Positions 45,597 to 54,749 of a stretch of DNA of 64,000 nt are shown piece after piece. The position numbers were made by a program, and so were the translations under genes. The notes under the pieces are model-generated. The model was given only the letters and a program-made list of their open reading frames with translations. It was not told where the DNA came from and ran no database searches. Positions within the stretch are counted from its first letter, which is position 1. Every line of letters starts with the position of its first letter. The stretch is taken from NCBI RefSeq assembly GCF_001269925.1, contig NZ_LHVO01000065.1:1-64000 (forward strand), in the 5' to 3' direction. The stretch comes from Pseudomonas sp. MIACH (GTDB lineage Bacteria > Pseudomonadota > Gammaproteobacteria > Pseudomonadales > Pseudomonadaceae).

Positions 45597-47138
45597 ATGA
45601 CGCAAGCCAATAACGCCGTATACACCGATCTGAGTGTTGACGATCTGGTCAAAGAAGCCCTGCAGCGCGGTGAAGGCGTGCTTGCCGATACCGGTGCGCT
45701 GGTCGTAGAAACCGGTCACCGTACCGGCCGTTCGCCAGTCGACCGTTTCATCGTTGAAGAGCCTTCTACCCAGGATTCCATTGCCTGGGGCCCGATCAAC
45801 CGCAAGTTCCCGGCCGACAAGTTCGATGCCCTGTGGGCACGCGTCGAGGCGTTCAACAACGCGCAAGAGCATTTCGTTTCCCACGTTCACGTAGGGGCTG
45901 CCGAAGACCACTACCTGGCCGTGAAAATGACCACCCAGACTGCCTGGCAGAACCTGTTCGGTCGTTGCCTGTTCATCAACCCGGCCCAGTACAACCCGGC
46001 CGGTCGTGACGAGTGGCAAGTGCTCAACGTAGCCAACTTCGAGTGCGTGCCTGAGCGTGACGGCACCAACTCCGACGGTTGCGTGATCCTCAACTTCGCC
46101 CAGAAAAAAGTGCTGATCGCCGGCATGCGCTACGCCGGTGAAATGAAGAAAGCCATGTTCTCGGTGCAGAACTACCTGCTGCCGGCTTCCGACGTACTGC
46201 CGATGCACTGCGCCGCCAACATTGGCGAAGCAGGCGACGTGACCCTGTTCTTCGGTCTGTCCGGCACCGGCAAGACCACCCTGTCCGCCGACGAAAGCCG
46301 TTACCTGATTGGTGACGACGAACACGGCTGGGGCGAAGGCGTGGTGTTCAACATCGAAGGCGGTTGCTATGCCAAGTGCATCGACCTGTCCGAGAAGAAC
46401 GAGCCGGTTATCTGGAAAGCCATCAAGCACGGCGCCGTGCTGGAAAACGTCGTCATCGACGACGCCAAGCACGCTGACTATGCCGATGTCAGCCTGACCC
46501 AGAACAGCCGCGCGGCCTACCCGCTGGAGCACGTTGCCAAGCGTTCCGAGAAGAACCTGGGCGGCGAGCCAAACGCGGTGATCTTCCTGACCTGCGACCT
46601 GACCGGCGTACTGCCGCCAGTGTCCATCCTCAGCGAAGAACAAGCGGCCTACCACTTCCTGTCTGGCTACACCGCACTGGTGGGTTCGACCGAAATGGGT
46701 TCGGGCAGCGGCATCAAGTCGACCTTCTCCACCTGCTTCGGCGCGCCGTTCTTCCCACGCCCGGCTGGCGAATACGCTGAGCTTTTGATCAAGCGCATCC
46801 GCGGGTTCGGCTCCAAGGTCTACCTGGTCAACACCGGCTGGACCGGCGGCGGCTACGGCGTCGGCAAGCGCTTCAACATCCCGACCACTCGCGGCGTGAT
46901 CGCAGCGATCCAGAGCGGCGCGTTGATCGGTGCAGAAACCGAACACCTCGACACCATCAACCTCGACGTGCCATTGGCCGTACCGGGCGTTGAGACCGGC
47001 CTGTTGAACCCACGTAACACCTGGGCTGACAAGGCCGCTTACGATGAAGCAGCGAAGGCGCTGGCTGGTCTGTTCATCGAGAACTTCAAGAAGTTTGAAG
47101 TGAGCGATGCGATCAAGGCTGCGGGTCCGAAGTTGTAA
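45597..47138 (+). CDS. pckA: phosphoenolpyruvate carboxykinase (ATP)
   Basis: This 513-aa enzyme converts oxaloacetate to PEP, the entry step of gluconeogenesis. P-loop GLSGTGKTT at residues 220-228; metal-binding residues in HVHVG and FSVQNYLLP; and the ATP loop [10 protein letters not shown]. It matches the ATP-type PckA. A strong terminator follows at 47154. Codon use looks like a highly expressed gene. Confidence 0.95.
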   Translation: MTQANNAVYTDLSVDDLVKEALQRGEGVLADTGALVVETGHRTGRSPVDRFIVEEPSTQDSIAWGPINRKFPADKFDALWARVEAFNNAQEHFVSHVHVGAAEDHYLAVKMTTQTAWQNLFGRCLFINPAQYNPAGRDEWQVLNVANFECVPERDGTNSDGCVILNFAQKKVLIAGMRYAGEMKKAMFSVQNYLLPASDVLPMHCAANIGEAGDVTLFFGLSGTGKTTLSADESRYLIGDDEHGWGEGVVFNIEGGCYAKCIDLSEKNEPVIWKAIKHGAVLENVVIDDAKHADYADVSLTQNSRAAYPLEHVAKRSEKNLGGEPNAVIFLTCDLTGVLPPVSILSEEQAAYHFLSGYTALVGSTEMGSGSGIKSTFSTCFGAPFFPRPAGEYAELLIKRIRGFGSKVYLVNTGWTGGGYGVGKRFNIPTTRGVIAAIQSGALIGAETEHLDTINLDVPLAVPGVETGLLNPRNTWADKAAYDEAAKALAGLFIENFKKFEVSDAIKAAGPKL

Positions 47139-47153
47139 GATTCGCAAGCTGTT

Positions 47154-47183
47154 AAAAAGCCGCCCCTAGTGGGCGGCTTTTTT
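47154..47183. terminator. bidirectional terminator of pckA and the EamA gene
   Basis: AAAAAGCCGCCC CTAGT GGGCGGCTTTTTT is a perfect stem with A-run on one side and T-run on the other, able to stop transcription of convergent pckA and the 47196 gene. Confidence 0.9.
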
Positions 47184-47195
47184 GTGCGTGAACGG

Positions 47196-48059
47196 TTAGT
47201 CGACGATATGCAGGACCACCGCCCCGAACAGCACCAGCACAACCCCCAGCACTTGCACCGCCGACAACCGCTCCTTGAAAAACACAAACCCCAAGATCGC
47301 CGCAATCGCGCCTGATAACGTACTGATCACCGTCACCACCGACACCGACCCCGACATCGCTCCCCACGAAAACGCCGAAAATCCACCCAGGTTCATCAGG
47401 CTTGCCCCTGTCAGCGTGGCGCAGTTTTTCAGCGGCGGAATCTTCAGACCGTCCTTGATCTTCAGCACCATCACCACCAGCACGCACAGCCCTACCAGGT
47501 AGCCGAGCCAAAGCATGGTGATCGGCCCCAGCGCAGGCAGTGTGTAGCGACCTTGTAGCCAGAAACTGGTGCCGTATAGCAACGCGGCAAGCATCGCGTA
47601 GGCGATCGAGCGGTTTGAGCTGTTGTGCGGGATGCCATTGTCCCTGTGGATGCTGGAAAGGATCACGCCGATGACGCACAGGGCGATGCAGCTGAGTTGG
47701 ATCAGGCTGATGTGTTCGCCGCTGGCCCAGGACAGCAGGGTGGTGACGACGCCGTAGGACGTCACCAGCGGCGCCACGATGGCGGCTTTGCCCAGGGCGA
47801 AGGCCTTGGACAGGGCAAGGGCGCCGGAGACGGTGAACAGTGCGGCGGCAATGCCCAGCAGCCAGACGCTCATCGAGGCGTTCAGGGATTTGAAGAGCAA
47901 GGCGGGGAAGATGATCAGCAGCAGGGTCATGATCACGAAGCCGAGGGCCTGGCCGAAGTACACCGCGCGCTTGACGCCCACGGCCCGGGCGTTGAGACCC
48001 ACGAGGAAATCCGTACCACCCCAGAGCAGGGCGGCCAGCAGGCCCATTGTTACGTCCAT
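47196..48059 (-). CDS. EamA/DMT-family membrane transporter
   Basis: This 287-aa protein has about ten hydrophobic helices and two EamA repeats, the second starting near residue 150 (ALLYGTSFWLQGRYTLPALG). Members export metabolites such as amino acids; this one has no close functional match. It is convergent with pckA and separated from the next gene by REP DNA. Confidence 0.83.
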   Translation of the reverse strand: MDVTMGLLAALLWGGTDFLVGLNARAVGVKRAVYFGQALGFVIMTLLLIIFPALLFKSLNASMSVWLLGIAAALFTVSGALALSKAFALGKAAIVAPLVTSYGVVTTLLSWASGEHISLIQLSCIALCVIGVILSSIHRDNGIPHNSSNRSIAYAMLAALLYGTSFWLQGRYTLPALGPITMLWLGYLVGLCVLVVMVLKIKDGLKIPPLKNCATLTGASLMNLGGFSAFSWGAMSGSVSVVTVISTLSGAIAAILGFVFFKERLSAVQVLGVVLVLFGAVVLHIVD

Positions 48060-48107
48060 GTAAGGTCCTTGTTGTTTTGAGCGCGGCTTGCCAGGTTAGC
48101 TTAGATC

Positions 48108-48200
48108 CAATGGGGGAGGGGCTTGCTCGCTATAGCCGGGTGTCAGTCATCGATCGACTGGCTGATATACCGATATCGGGGGCAAGACCCCTCCCACATG
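48108..48200. repeat. REPIN (two inverted REP elements)
   Basis: TGGGGGAGGGGCTTGCTCGCTATAGCCGGGTGTCAG and CTGATATACCGATATCGGGGGCAAGACCCCTCCCACA flank a short middle. The cores carry several substitutions relative to the type seen elsewhere in the window. Confidence 0.7.
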
Positions 48201-48232
48201 GGGTCTGCGGTGTGCCTCGGGCCAGTGTTCGC

Positions 48233-48889
48233 TCAACTGAGGTTCTCCAGCGTTTGGGTGTCCCAGCTGTGGGTCTTGATGGCCAGGTAGAGCATGCCGA
48301 TGGTCAGCGGGACCTTGTCGCCATGCCCCTTGCCGCGGCGTTTGAGGAACACGTCAAAGACCGGTGGGTTGAAGTAACGATAAGTGTCGTAGTCGCCGAG
48401 GTCGAGGGCGAATTCCTGCTCCAGCGCTTCCATGAGTTGCTTGGCCTCACTGCCGTCACAGCCCAGGTCGAAATTGAGTGAGGTTTGCAGGCGGATGGTT
48501 TTGTGTTTCGGCAGGCCGATTTCTTCGTGCAGCAATTGCAGGAGTTGCTGCATGACGGGGTCTTCGGGGACGTTGGCGGCGAGGTTCATGGTGGGGGCAC
48601 GCAGGAGTGGGTGAAGGGGCTGGTTGCGTTGGAGGCGGTATTGGTTTCGAGTGATGAAGAGCGCCAAGCCTATCAAGAATACAAAGACAGGTAGGAGGGG
48701 CATTCTGAGGATCACCGCTACATAGGGTAGTAGGCACGTCAAAATAAGGCCTGTTGTGAGGCATGTGACTGCGAAGTGCTTTCTGAGCATCGGGTCTGTG
48801 ATTTGGTAGTGCAGCACCAAATAGAGAATGAGAAAGGAAGCGGATTGAAGGTAAAGGGCCATGTCACTAAGACTCGTCCGAGTAGACAT
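48233..48889 (-). CDS. membrane-anchored DUF1493-like protein
   Basis: The protein starts near 48889 (218 aa) or further up to 48970; no ribosome binding site decides it. The N-terminal half has three hydrophobic segments (about residues 10-30, 40-62, 65-83). The C-terminal part (KTIRLQTSLNFDLGCDGSEAKQLMEALEQEFALDL) matches DUF1493, small proteins with an acyl-carrier-like fold; a DGS sits where the ACP Ser-linked arm would be. The membrane anchor is an unusual addition. Function unknown; it lies in an AT-richer stretch. Confidence 0.65.
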   Translation of the reverse strand: MSTRTSLSDMALYLQSASFLILYLVLHYQITDPMLRKHFAVTCLTTGLILTCLLPYVAVILRMPLLPVFVFLIGLALFITRNQYRLQRNQPLHPLLRAPTMNLAANVPEDPVMQQLLQLLHEEIGLPKHKTIRLQTSLNFDLGCDGSEAKQLMEALEQEFALDLGDYDTYRYFNPPVFDVFLKRRGKGHGDKVPLTIGMLYLAIKTHSWDTQTLENLS

Positions 48890-48970
48890 GCATTGAGAGT
48901 GTTGACCGCGCCACCGTTTTTGCTTCAAGCAGGCATAGATTGGCCAAAGCATGCCGATTGTCAGGTACAA

Positions 48971-49362
48971 CAGTGAAGCGAATCACCGTGAAGATGACGC
49001 CATAGTGGCTGATGTGTTGAGTCCTTTCGATGTTCACAGGTTTCTGCCGAGAAAGTTGAGACCGCGCTATTTTCATTCAGCTACGGGTAACTTCTGTAGA
49101 GGGTTAAGCGGGTGTTTGGAGCAGTTTGGGAAGGGGATGTCGCGGTGTTTGGAGGTTTCCTACAAACGTTTCCGGCATTTGTGGCTTGGCAGCGATGCAA
49201 CAGGTAAAACTGGCCAAATATGGGAGCCGGGCTTGCCCGCAATGACGGTGGGGCAGGTATGAAAATGTCGCCTGATGCTCCGCCATTGCAGGCTAGCCAG
49301 CGCCCACAGGGTCAGCTGTGTGCCTGGCCTTCAGAGCATTCCCACGCAGAGCGTGAGGAGCG
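48971..49362. other. intergenic region without a convincing gene
   Basis: Short ORFs on both strands read as random sequence and lack ribosome binding sites. There is a decayed REP-like stretch around 49220-49256 (GGGCTTGCCCGCAATGACGGTG). Base composition is mixed, which fits old insertion debris between the DUF1493 and fic genes. Confidence 0.55.
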
Positions 49363-49363
49363 A

Positions 49364-49963
49364 TCACTCTCCTACAGGCCTGCTGATACACCGCTCAAAA
49401 ATCGCCTCCAGCCCCCGATAATCACACGCCACCGCGTCAATATTCGCCGGTATCCATGCCGCGTGTTTGACCAGCCACCAGTTCACTGAAAAACCCGCGT
49501 TGACGATGATCTGTTCAAACAAAATCCGCTGCGCCCGGCCGTTGCCCTCGCGGAAAGGGTGGATGACGTTGAGGTCGCCATAGGCTTCGGCAATCTTGCT
49601 CACCAACTCGGTTTGGCTGGCGCCGACAAACCAGTTTGCCTCGGCCATCTGCCGGACGATCTTCGCGGCTTCTGGTGGGATGCGCTCCGGGGTGCAGAAC
49701 AGGGTGTCGCCTTTCTGGATGTTCACGCTGCGCAACTCACCGGCCCAGTCGTAGATGTCACCAAACAGCGTGCGGTGGATGTGTTGCAGGCGTTCGAGGT
49801 CGTAGGGCGGGGGGAAGAGCGGGAGGCTGCCTACGGCGATTTCGGATAATTCCCGCTCCGCTTGGTGCAGGCGGGCTTCGTCGAGCAAATCGAGGCGGTT
49901 GCGCAGGACGCTGCTACCGGGATAGCAGTACGGATCCTGGCCCACCCCGTATTTGTCGAGCAT
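49364..49963 (-). CDS. fic: Fic-domain AMPylase toxin
   Basis: This 199-aa protein has an intact Fic motif HPFREGNGRAQR at residues 135-146, the catalytic centre that transfers AMP to a target hydroxyl. The N-terminal region (YGVGQDPYCYPGSSVLRNRL) and length match E. coli Fic of the YhfG-Fic pair, which has a weaker motif. The start ATG overlaps the yhfG stop by one base, so YhfG is made first. Target unknown; DNA gyrase is the target of some class I relatives. Confidence 0.9.
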   Translation of the reverse strand: MLDKYGVGQDPYCYPGSSVLRNRLDLLDEARLHQAERELSEIAVGSLPLFPPPYDLERLQHIHRTLFGDIYDWAGELRSVNIQKGDTLFCTPERIPPEAAKIVRQMAEANWFVGASQTELVSKIAEAYGDLNVIHPFREGNGRAQRILFEQIIVNAGFSVNWWLVKHAAWIPANIDAVACDYRGLEAIFERCISRPVGE

Positions 49964-50133
49964 CAGCGTGGGGTGTTGCGGTACTTGGCAAGCACGGCTT
50001 CGCGTGTCGGCAGGGGTTTGTCGACGTCGGCCGGTTGGGTGTCGAACCCTTCCAGGCGCAGGCTGGCCAGGTAATTGGAACGGCGGATCTTGTGGTAATG
50101 ATCCTGTTTTTGCTCAAACGTCAGTTCGCTCAT
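49963..50133 (-). CDS. yhfG: YhfG, predicted Fic antitoxin
   Basis: This 56-aa protein (MSELTFEQKQDHYHKIRRSN ...) is too short for many gene callers. It carries SLRLEG (residues 24-29), matching the [S/T]xxxE[G/N] inhibitory motif that class I antitoxins use to block ATP binding by Fic. Overlap of TGA and ATG (TGATG) couples it to fic. The E. coli yhfG-fic order is the same. Confidence 0.85.
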   Translation of the reverse strand: MSELTFEQKQDHYHKIRRSNYLASLRLEGFDTQPADVDKPLPTREAVLAKYRNTPR

Positions 50134-50309
50134 CGCAGCGTACTCCTGGGTAGCAAGGTTTGATTGTAGCGCAATGCTTCAACGGGAAGGCGGGATAAAA
50201 ACCACGTCACATTCTGTATAAAAAATCCGCCGACACCCGGAATTCAGCGTATGTTTCACCGCAAAATCTTGTAGGGCGATTTCCGCCCGCTACTTAAAGG
50301 GAGTTGAGC

Positions 50310-51485
50310 ATGGGTTTGCTGCGTGTTGCTTCGGCGATGTCATTGTGTGCGGTGGCTTTTTCGGTCCAGGCCGGGCAGTTGCCGATCGAAGTGCTCAGTG
50401 CGGTGGTCAAGGACCAGAAAATCGCTGATGCCGAAGTGCTGCTGCAACGTAACGGCGCACAGAACGTGGTGGGCCGCACCAACGCCCAGGGCCAGGTGAC
50501 GCTGACCAGTGAAGCCGCCGATGATGCGAGCAACCTGCTGATCATCAAGAAACCTGGCTACTCCAACCTGGTGGTGAAGTGCCCATGCGCGGGCATGACC
50601 TACGCCATCAGCCCGGTGATGGAAAACCTCGACGGCCTGCGTGTGGTGCTGACCTGGGGCAAGACGCCGAGTGACCTCGACTCCCACATGATCTTCCCCG
50701 GCAATAACATCTACTTCGAGAACCAGAAGGGTACCGACGCCGAGTTGGATGTGGATGACACTGACAGCTACGGTCCGGAAACCATCACCCTGCAGAAAAA
50801 ACACTACGGCGAAAGCTACGTCTATGCCGTGCACGACTACAGCAATGGCGGCAACCCAGGCTCGCGCCAGTTGTCCGACAGCGAAGCCAAGGTGTTCGTG
50901 TACATGGGCCAATCGCTGGTGCGTACTTACTACGTGCCCAAGAACCGCAGCGGTAACCTGTGGACGGTGTTCCGCATGACCGGCAGCGGCGACTTCCAGG
51001 ACATCAACACCTTCAGTGGCGTGACCGTGAATGCGGCGAATGTACTCAACGAAGTCAAACCGCTGCTGGATGACAGCGTCGCGGTCACCGCAGTCACCGT
51101 CAGCTCTTCCGTACAATCCGATGCGAAGCGTCTGAACCTGCAGGGTGAAGCGGCCTACCAGGCCGGCAAGCTGGACCAGGCCATCGACCTGTTCCGCCAG
51201 GCTATCGAGTTGGACAATGGCTTCGGCAAGGCCTACGGCAACCTCGGCCTGGCGTATCAGAAAGCCGGTAACACTGCCGAGTCGATCTGGGCCAACCGCA
51301 AGGCTATCGCCCTCGCCACCGGCGCCAATGCTGCCACCGTGCGTGCAGGTGCCTACTACAACATTGCGCGGATCTACGAAGCGGCGGGGCAGTTCCCGGA
51401 TGCGTTGCGTCACTACCAGTTGGCCAAGGAACAGAAGGCCAACCCGGTGTATGACACGGCGATTGAGCGCGTGCAGAATCGCTGA
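50310..51485 (+). CDS. secreted YfaP-like protein with TPR repeats
   Basis: This 391-aa protein starts at the ATG at 50310, after AAAGGGAG. A signal peptide ends SVQA|GQ. The middle has a DUF2135/YfaP domain (LRVVLTWGKTPSDLDSHMIFP ... AVHDYSNGG). The C-terminal 120 residues hold TPR units (LNLQGEAAYQAGKLDQAIDLFRQAI; AYGNLGLAYQKAGNTAESIW; AYYNIARIYEAAGQFPDALRHY). Function unknown; probably periplasmic protein-protein contact. Confidence 0.82.
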   Translation: MGLLRVASAMSLCAVAFSVQAGQLPIEVLSAVVKDQKIADAEVLLQRNGAQNVVGRTNAQGQVTLTSEAADDASNLLIIKKPGYSNLVVKCPCAGMTYAISPVMENLDGLRVVLTWGKTPSDLDSHMIFPGNNIYFENQKGTDAELDVDDTDSYGPETITLQKKHYGESYVYAVHDYSNGGNPGSRQLSDSEAKVFVYMGQSLVRTYYVPKNRSGNLWTVFRMTGSGDFQDINTFSGVTVNAANVLNEVKPLLDDSVAVTAVTVSSSVQSDAKRLNLQGEAAYQAGKLDQAIDLFRQAIELDNGFGKAYGNLGLAYQKAGNTAESIWANRKAIALATGANAATVRAGAYYNIARIYEAAGQFPDALRHYQLAKEQKANPVYDTAIERVQNR

Positions 51486-51506
51486 TTCAGCTGTAGTGCA
51501 GTTCTG

Positions 51507-51542
51507 AAATGTGGGAGGGGGGCAAGCCCCCCTCCCACATTT
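51507..51542. repeat. REP hairpin after the YfaP/TPR gene
   Basis: AAATGTGGGAGGGGGGCAAGCC / CCCCTCCCACATTT is a perfect self-complementary REP pair 21 bases past the stop and likely terminates the transcript. Confidence 0.75.
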
Positions 51543-51703
51543 GGTTTGCAGTGTTCCTATAGCCACAGTCGAATTTGGCCCAAGGCCATTGCTGCACCCT
51601 GTGTATCATCCTGTCTCTTTTTTCCATGCGACCTTTCTCGATTCGCTGAGCTTACTGGGCTACGTTTTTAAGCCACCTTCAGCGGTCAATGGAGTGACAG
51701 CCT

Positions 51704-53641
51704 ATGCACGACACCCTCCAGCAGGTCTTTGGTTATCCACAGTTTCGTTTGGGCCAGGAAGAAACGGTCAGCGCCGTACTGGCTGGTCGTTCGGCTGCGG
51801 CCATTTTTCCTACGGGGTCGGGCAAGTCCCTGTGTTATCAGCTGTCGGCGGTGCTGCTGCCGCACCTGACGTTGGTGGTGTCGCCATTGTTGGCGTTGAT
51901 GCAGGACCAATTGGGCTTCCTGCAACGCCACGGTATTTCGGCGGGCAGTATCGATTCGGCGCAAAGCCGCGAGGAGGCCAATGACGTGATGGCCCGTGCG
52001 CGTTCGGGCGAGTTGAAAATCCTGATGATTTCCGTGGAGCGTTTGAAGAACGAGCGCTTTCGCAACTTTCTGCAAAGTGTGCAGATCTCGCTGCTGGTGG
52101 TGGATGAGGCGCACTGTATTTCCGAGTGGGGCCACAACTTCCGTCCGGACTATTTGAAGCTGCCGGACTACCAGCGTCAGTTCAAGATCCCACAAGCGCT
52201 GCTGCTGACGGCTACGGCCACGCCCAAGGTGATTGCCGACATGCAGGCCAAGTTCGCCATTGCGCCGGACGACGTGGTCACCACGGGCTTCTACCGGCCC
52301 AACCTTAACCTGTTGGTGGAGCCGGTCGCCGGTGCGGACAAACGTCGTCGCCTGGTGCAGTGGATGAGCGAGCGGGCCAACCAGCCCAGCATCGTCTACG
52401 TCACCTTGCAGAAAACCGCCGAGCAGATTGCCGAGCATCTGAACCGCAACGGCATCCAGGCCGAGGCGTACCACGCCGGCTTGCCCCACGACAGGCGTGA
52501 GGGCATCCAGCAGCGCTTCATGGGTGGGCGCTCCAATTGCATCGTCGCCACCATCGCGTTCGGCATGGGCATCGACAAGAGTGACATCCGCAATGTGGTG
52601 CATTTTGACCTGCCTAAATCCATCGAGAACTACAGCCAGGAAATCGGGCGTGCGGGGCGTGATGGGCAGCCCTCGGACTGCCTCGTGCTGGCCAACCGCG
52701 ACAGCCTCAATGTGCTGGAAAACTTCGTGTATGGCGATACGCCGGAGCAGGACGGTATCCGCCGTGTGCTGGAGGAACTACAGTCGGCGCGCAGTGAGGG
52801 GCAGTGGGAGTTCCTGCTGAGGTCGCTGTCGGACCACAGCAACATCCGTGAACTGCCACTGAAGACACTGCTGGTGCAATTGGAGCTCAAGGGCGTGATT
52901 GCGCCGCGCTATGCATTTTATGCCGAGTATCGCTTCAAGTACCTGGTCGAGCCCGAGGCCTTGCTGGCGCGTTTTTCCGGCGAGCGCCAACAGTTTGTCG
53001 CGGCGATCATCCAGGTGTGCAAGCGCGCAAAAACCTGGGCGACCGTGGATTTCGACGCGCTTTACCAGCAACACAATGCCGAGCGCAGCCGGGTGGTGAA
53101 GGCCCTGGATTACTTCCAGGAGCAAGGCCTGATCGAGTTGGAAAGCAAGCAGATGACCGAGGTCTACAGCCTGCTGGATACCGATTTTGATCCACAGGTG
53201 TTGAGCGTCGAGTTATACACAGGCTTCAAGCAGCACGAGGTGACGGAGGTGGCGCGGATTCACGCCATGCTTGATCTGTTCGCTACCAAGCATTGCCTGG
53301 GGCAGCGGCTGGCCGAGTACTTCGGCGATGAAAATGCACCGCAGCGCTGCGGGCACTGTTCTGTGTGCCACGGCCATGTCGCGCATTTGCCGGCGCCGCC
53401 GAGCCTGCCGCCGCTTGTGGATAAAAACTTCATGGGGCTGTGCGGTGATTTTATCCACAGGCATCATGAGCACACCGGCCAATTGCCGGGCGCTGAGCGG
53501 CTGACACGTTTCCTGGGCGGTATCAGCGTGCCGTTGTTTACCAAGTTGAAGGCGCGGGGGATTCCCGGTTTTGCTGCGCTGGAGGACTATCCCTACGCCG
53601 ATGTGCGTGAGTGGGCCCAAGTCCATTTGAATGACCTGTAA
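51704..53641 (+). CDS. recQ: RecQ-family ATP-dependent DNA helicase
   Basis: This 645-aa helicase has Walker A FPTGSGKS (residues 35-42), DEAH box VVDEAHCISEWGHNFRPDY, motif III TATATPK, motif VI GRAGRDGQP, and a zinc-binding Cys set (CGHCSVCHGH) in the RQC part. The N-terminal helicase core is complete. The C-terminal HRDC domain is not obvious, and a pseudomonad may carry a second, longer RecQ, so naming is by family. It resolves forks and recombination intermediates. Confidence 0.85.
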   Translation: MHDTLQQVFGYPQFRLGQEETVSAVLAGRSAAAIFPTGSGKSLCYQLSAVLLPHLTLVVSPLLALMQDQLGFLQRHGISAGSIDSAQSREEANDVMARARSGELKILMISVERLKNERFRNFLQSVQISLLVVDEAHCISEWGHNFRPDYLKLPDYQRQFKIPQALLLTATATPKVIADMQAKFAIAPDDVVTTGFYRPNLNLLVEPVAGADKRRRLVQWMSERANQPSIVYVTLQKTAEQIAEHLNRNGIQAEAYHAGLPHDRREGIQQRFMGGRSNCIVATIAFGMGIDKSDIRNVVHFDLPKSIENYSQEIGRAGRDGQPSDCLVLANRDSLNVLENFVYGDTPEQDGIRRVLEELQSARSEGQWEFLLRSLSDHSNIRELPLKTLLVQLELKGVIAPRYAFYAEYRFKYLVEPEALLARFSGERQQFVAAIIQVCKRAKTWATVDFDALYQQHNAERSRVVKALDYFQEQGLIELESKQMTEVYSLLDTDFDPQVLSVELYTGFKQHEVTEVARIHAMLDLFATKHCLGQRLAEYFGDENAPQRCGHCSVCHGHVAHLPAPPSLPPLVDKNFMGLCGDFIHRHHEHTGQLPGAERLTRFLGGISVPLFTKLKARGIPGFAALEDYPYADVREWAQVHLNDL

Positions 53642-53664
53642 CCCTACTTTCATGAGACGTGCCC

Positions 53665-54096
53665 ATGCCTGACTCAATGCCACAACGCGCCGATTACCGG
53701 CACTTCCAGCCAATCACCACGCGCTGGCACGACAACGATGTGTACGGCCATGTGAACAATGTCACCTACTACAGCTTCTTCGACACGGCGGTGAATACCT
53801 ACCTGATCGAACAGGGTGGGTTGGACATTCATGACGGTGAAGTGGTGGGGTTCGTGGTGAGTTCGGCGTGCGATTACTTCGCGTCTATTGCCTTTCCCGA
53901 CCGCCTGGAAATCGGCCTGCGAGTCGGCAAGTTGGGTAACAGCTCAGTGCAGTACGAGTTGGCTGTATTCAAGGCAGGCGAAGAGGAAGCCTGTGCGGCG
54001 GGGCGCTTTGTGCATGTGTTCGTGGATCGGGGGACGAACCAGCCGGTGACCATTCCGGGGATGTTGCGCGAGGCGTTGCAGCGGTTGGTGGTCTGA
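53665..54096 (+). CDS. hotdog acyl-CoA thioesterase (YbgC/4HBT type)
   Basis: This 143-aa hotdog protein has the 4HBT motif TTRWHDNDVYGHVNNVTYYSFFDTA with the catalytic Asp and the HVNN signature. The ATG at 53665 follows closely the recQ stop. Substrate acyl group unknown; YbgC-like enzymes act on short or malonyl-type thioesters. Confidence 0.85.
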   Translation: MPDSMPQRADYRHFQPITTRWHDNDVYGHVNNVTYYSFFDTAVNTYLIEQGGLDIHDGEVVGFVVSSACDYFASIAFPDRLEIGLRVGKLGNSSVQYELAVFKAGEEEACAAGRFVHVFVDRGTNQPVTIPGMLREALQRLVV

Positions 54097-54123
54097 CTTC
54101 GGCGTTGCAGGCACCACGGAACC

Positions 54124-54219
54124 CAATGTGGGAGGGGGCTTGCTCCCGATAGCGGTGGGTTAGCCAGTACACGGGTGGCTGACACTCTGCTATCGGGAGC
54201 AAGCCCCCTCCCACATTGG
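54124..54219. repeat. REPIN (two inverted REP elements)
   Basis: TGTGGGAGGGGGCTTGCTCCCGATAGCGGTGGGT and CTGCTATCGGGAGCAAGCCCCCTCCCACA flank a short variable middle. It lies between convergent genes. Confidence 0.8.
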
Positions 54220-54240
54220 TTTTGCGCTGTTTTTTAGCGC

Positions 54241-54714
54241 TTAGCGGTGACGGTAGTGATGCTTGTTCTTGCGATGCCCGTAGGCATGGCCACGGCCGCG
54301 ATGGTCATCGCGGTCATAACGGCGGTTATCACGACTACGACGATCATCGTCATCACTCTTGTTGCCCATGTAGTTGCCCAGCGCACCACCCGCGCCACCG
54401 CCGGCTGCTGAGCCGATCAGTGCACCGGTGCTGCCGCCGACACTGCGGCCCACCACGTTGCCGCCGGCTGCGCCCAGTGCGCCGCCAATGGCTGCTTCGC
54501 CGCGGCTGCGCTTATCGGCGCCGACCGCGCTACCACCTGCGCCACCGAGGGCTGCGCCGATGGTCGAACCGGTATTGCCGCCCAACTGCTGCCCGACAAC
54601 CGAGCCTAGAACCCCGCCCAATGCGCCGCCCACACCGGCTTCGGTGGTGCCACCGGCCATGGCTGCGCCACTGACCAGGCCAAGGGACAACAAGAGAATC
54701 GAGGAGAACTTCAT
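54241..54714 (-). CDS. glycine-zipper outer membrane or periplasmic protein
   Basis: This 157-aa protein has a signal peptide (MKFSSILLLSLGLVSGAAMA) and a long Gly/Ala-rich glycine-zipper region (about residues 25-115: GALGGVLGSVVGQQLGGNTG-type repeats). The C-terminal 40 residues are rich in Asp, Arg and His (DDDDRRSRDNRRYDRDDH, HRKNKHHYRHR), perhaps a metal-binding or charge patch. Such proteins often help the envelope resist stress. It is divergent from the orphan terminator region. Confidence 0.7.
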   Translation of the reverse strand: MKFSSILLLSLGLVSGAAMAGGTTEAGVGGALGGVLGSVVGQQLGGNTGSTIGAALGGAGGSAVGADKRSRGEAAIGGALGAAGGNVVGRSVGGSTGALIGSAAGGGAGGALGNYMGNKSDDDDRRSRDNRRYDRDDHRGRGHAYGHRKNKHHYRHR

Positions 54715-54749
54715 AGAGAGACCTCAAGAGGATGACGGCGCGATCCTGA

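Noticed and set aside
45438-47147. 569-aa reverse ORF opposite pckA
   Set aside because: No family motif; pckA is certain on the forward strand and has a matching terminator.
48951-49286. Short ORFs of 60-103 aa on both strands in the gap
   Set aside because: No ribosome sites, no motif, and composition looks random; probably debris.
51704-53641. RecQ-like gene as part of a defence island
   Set aside because: Its neighbours (thioesterase, YfaP-TPR, glycine-zipper) show no defence link, and RecQ helicases are common core genes.
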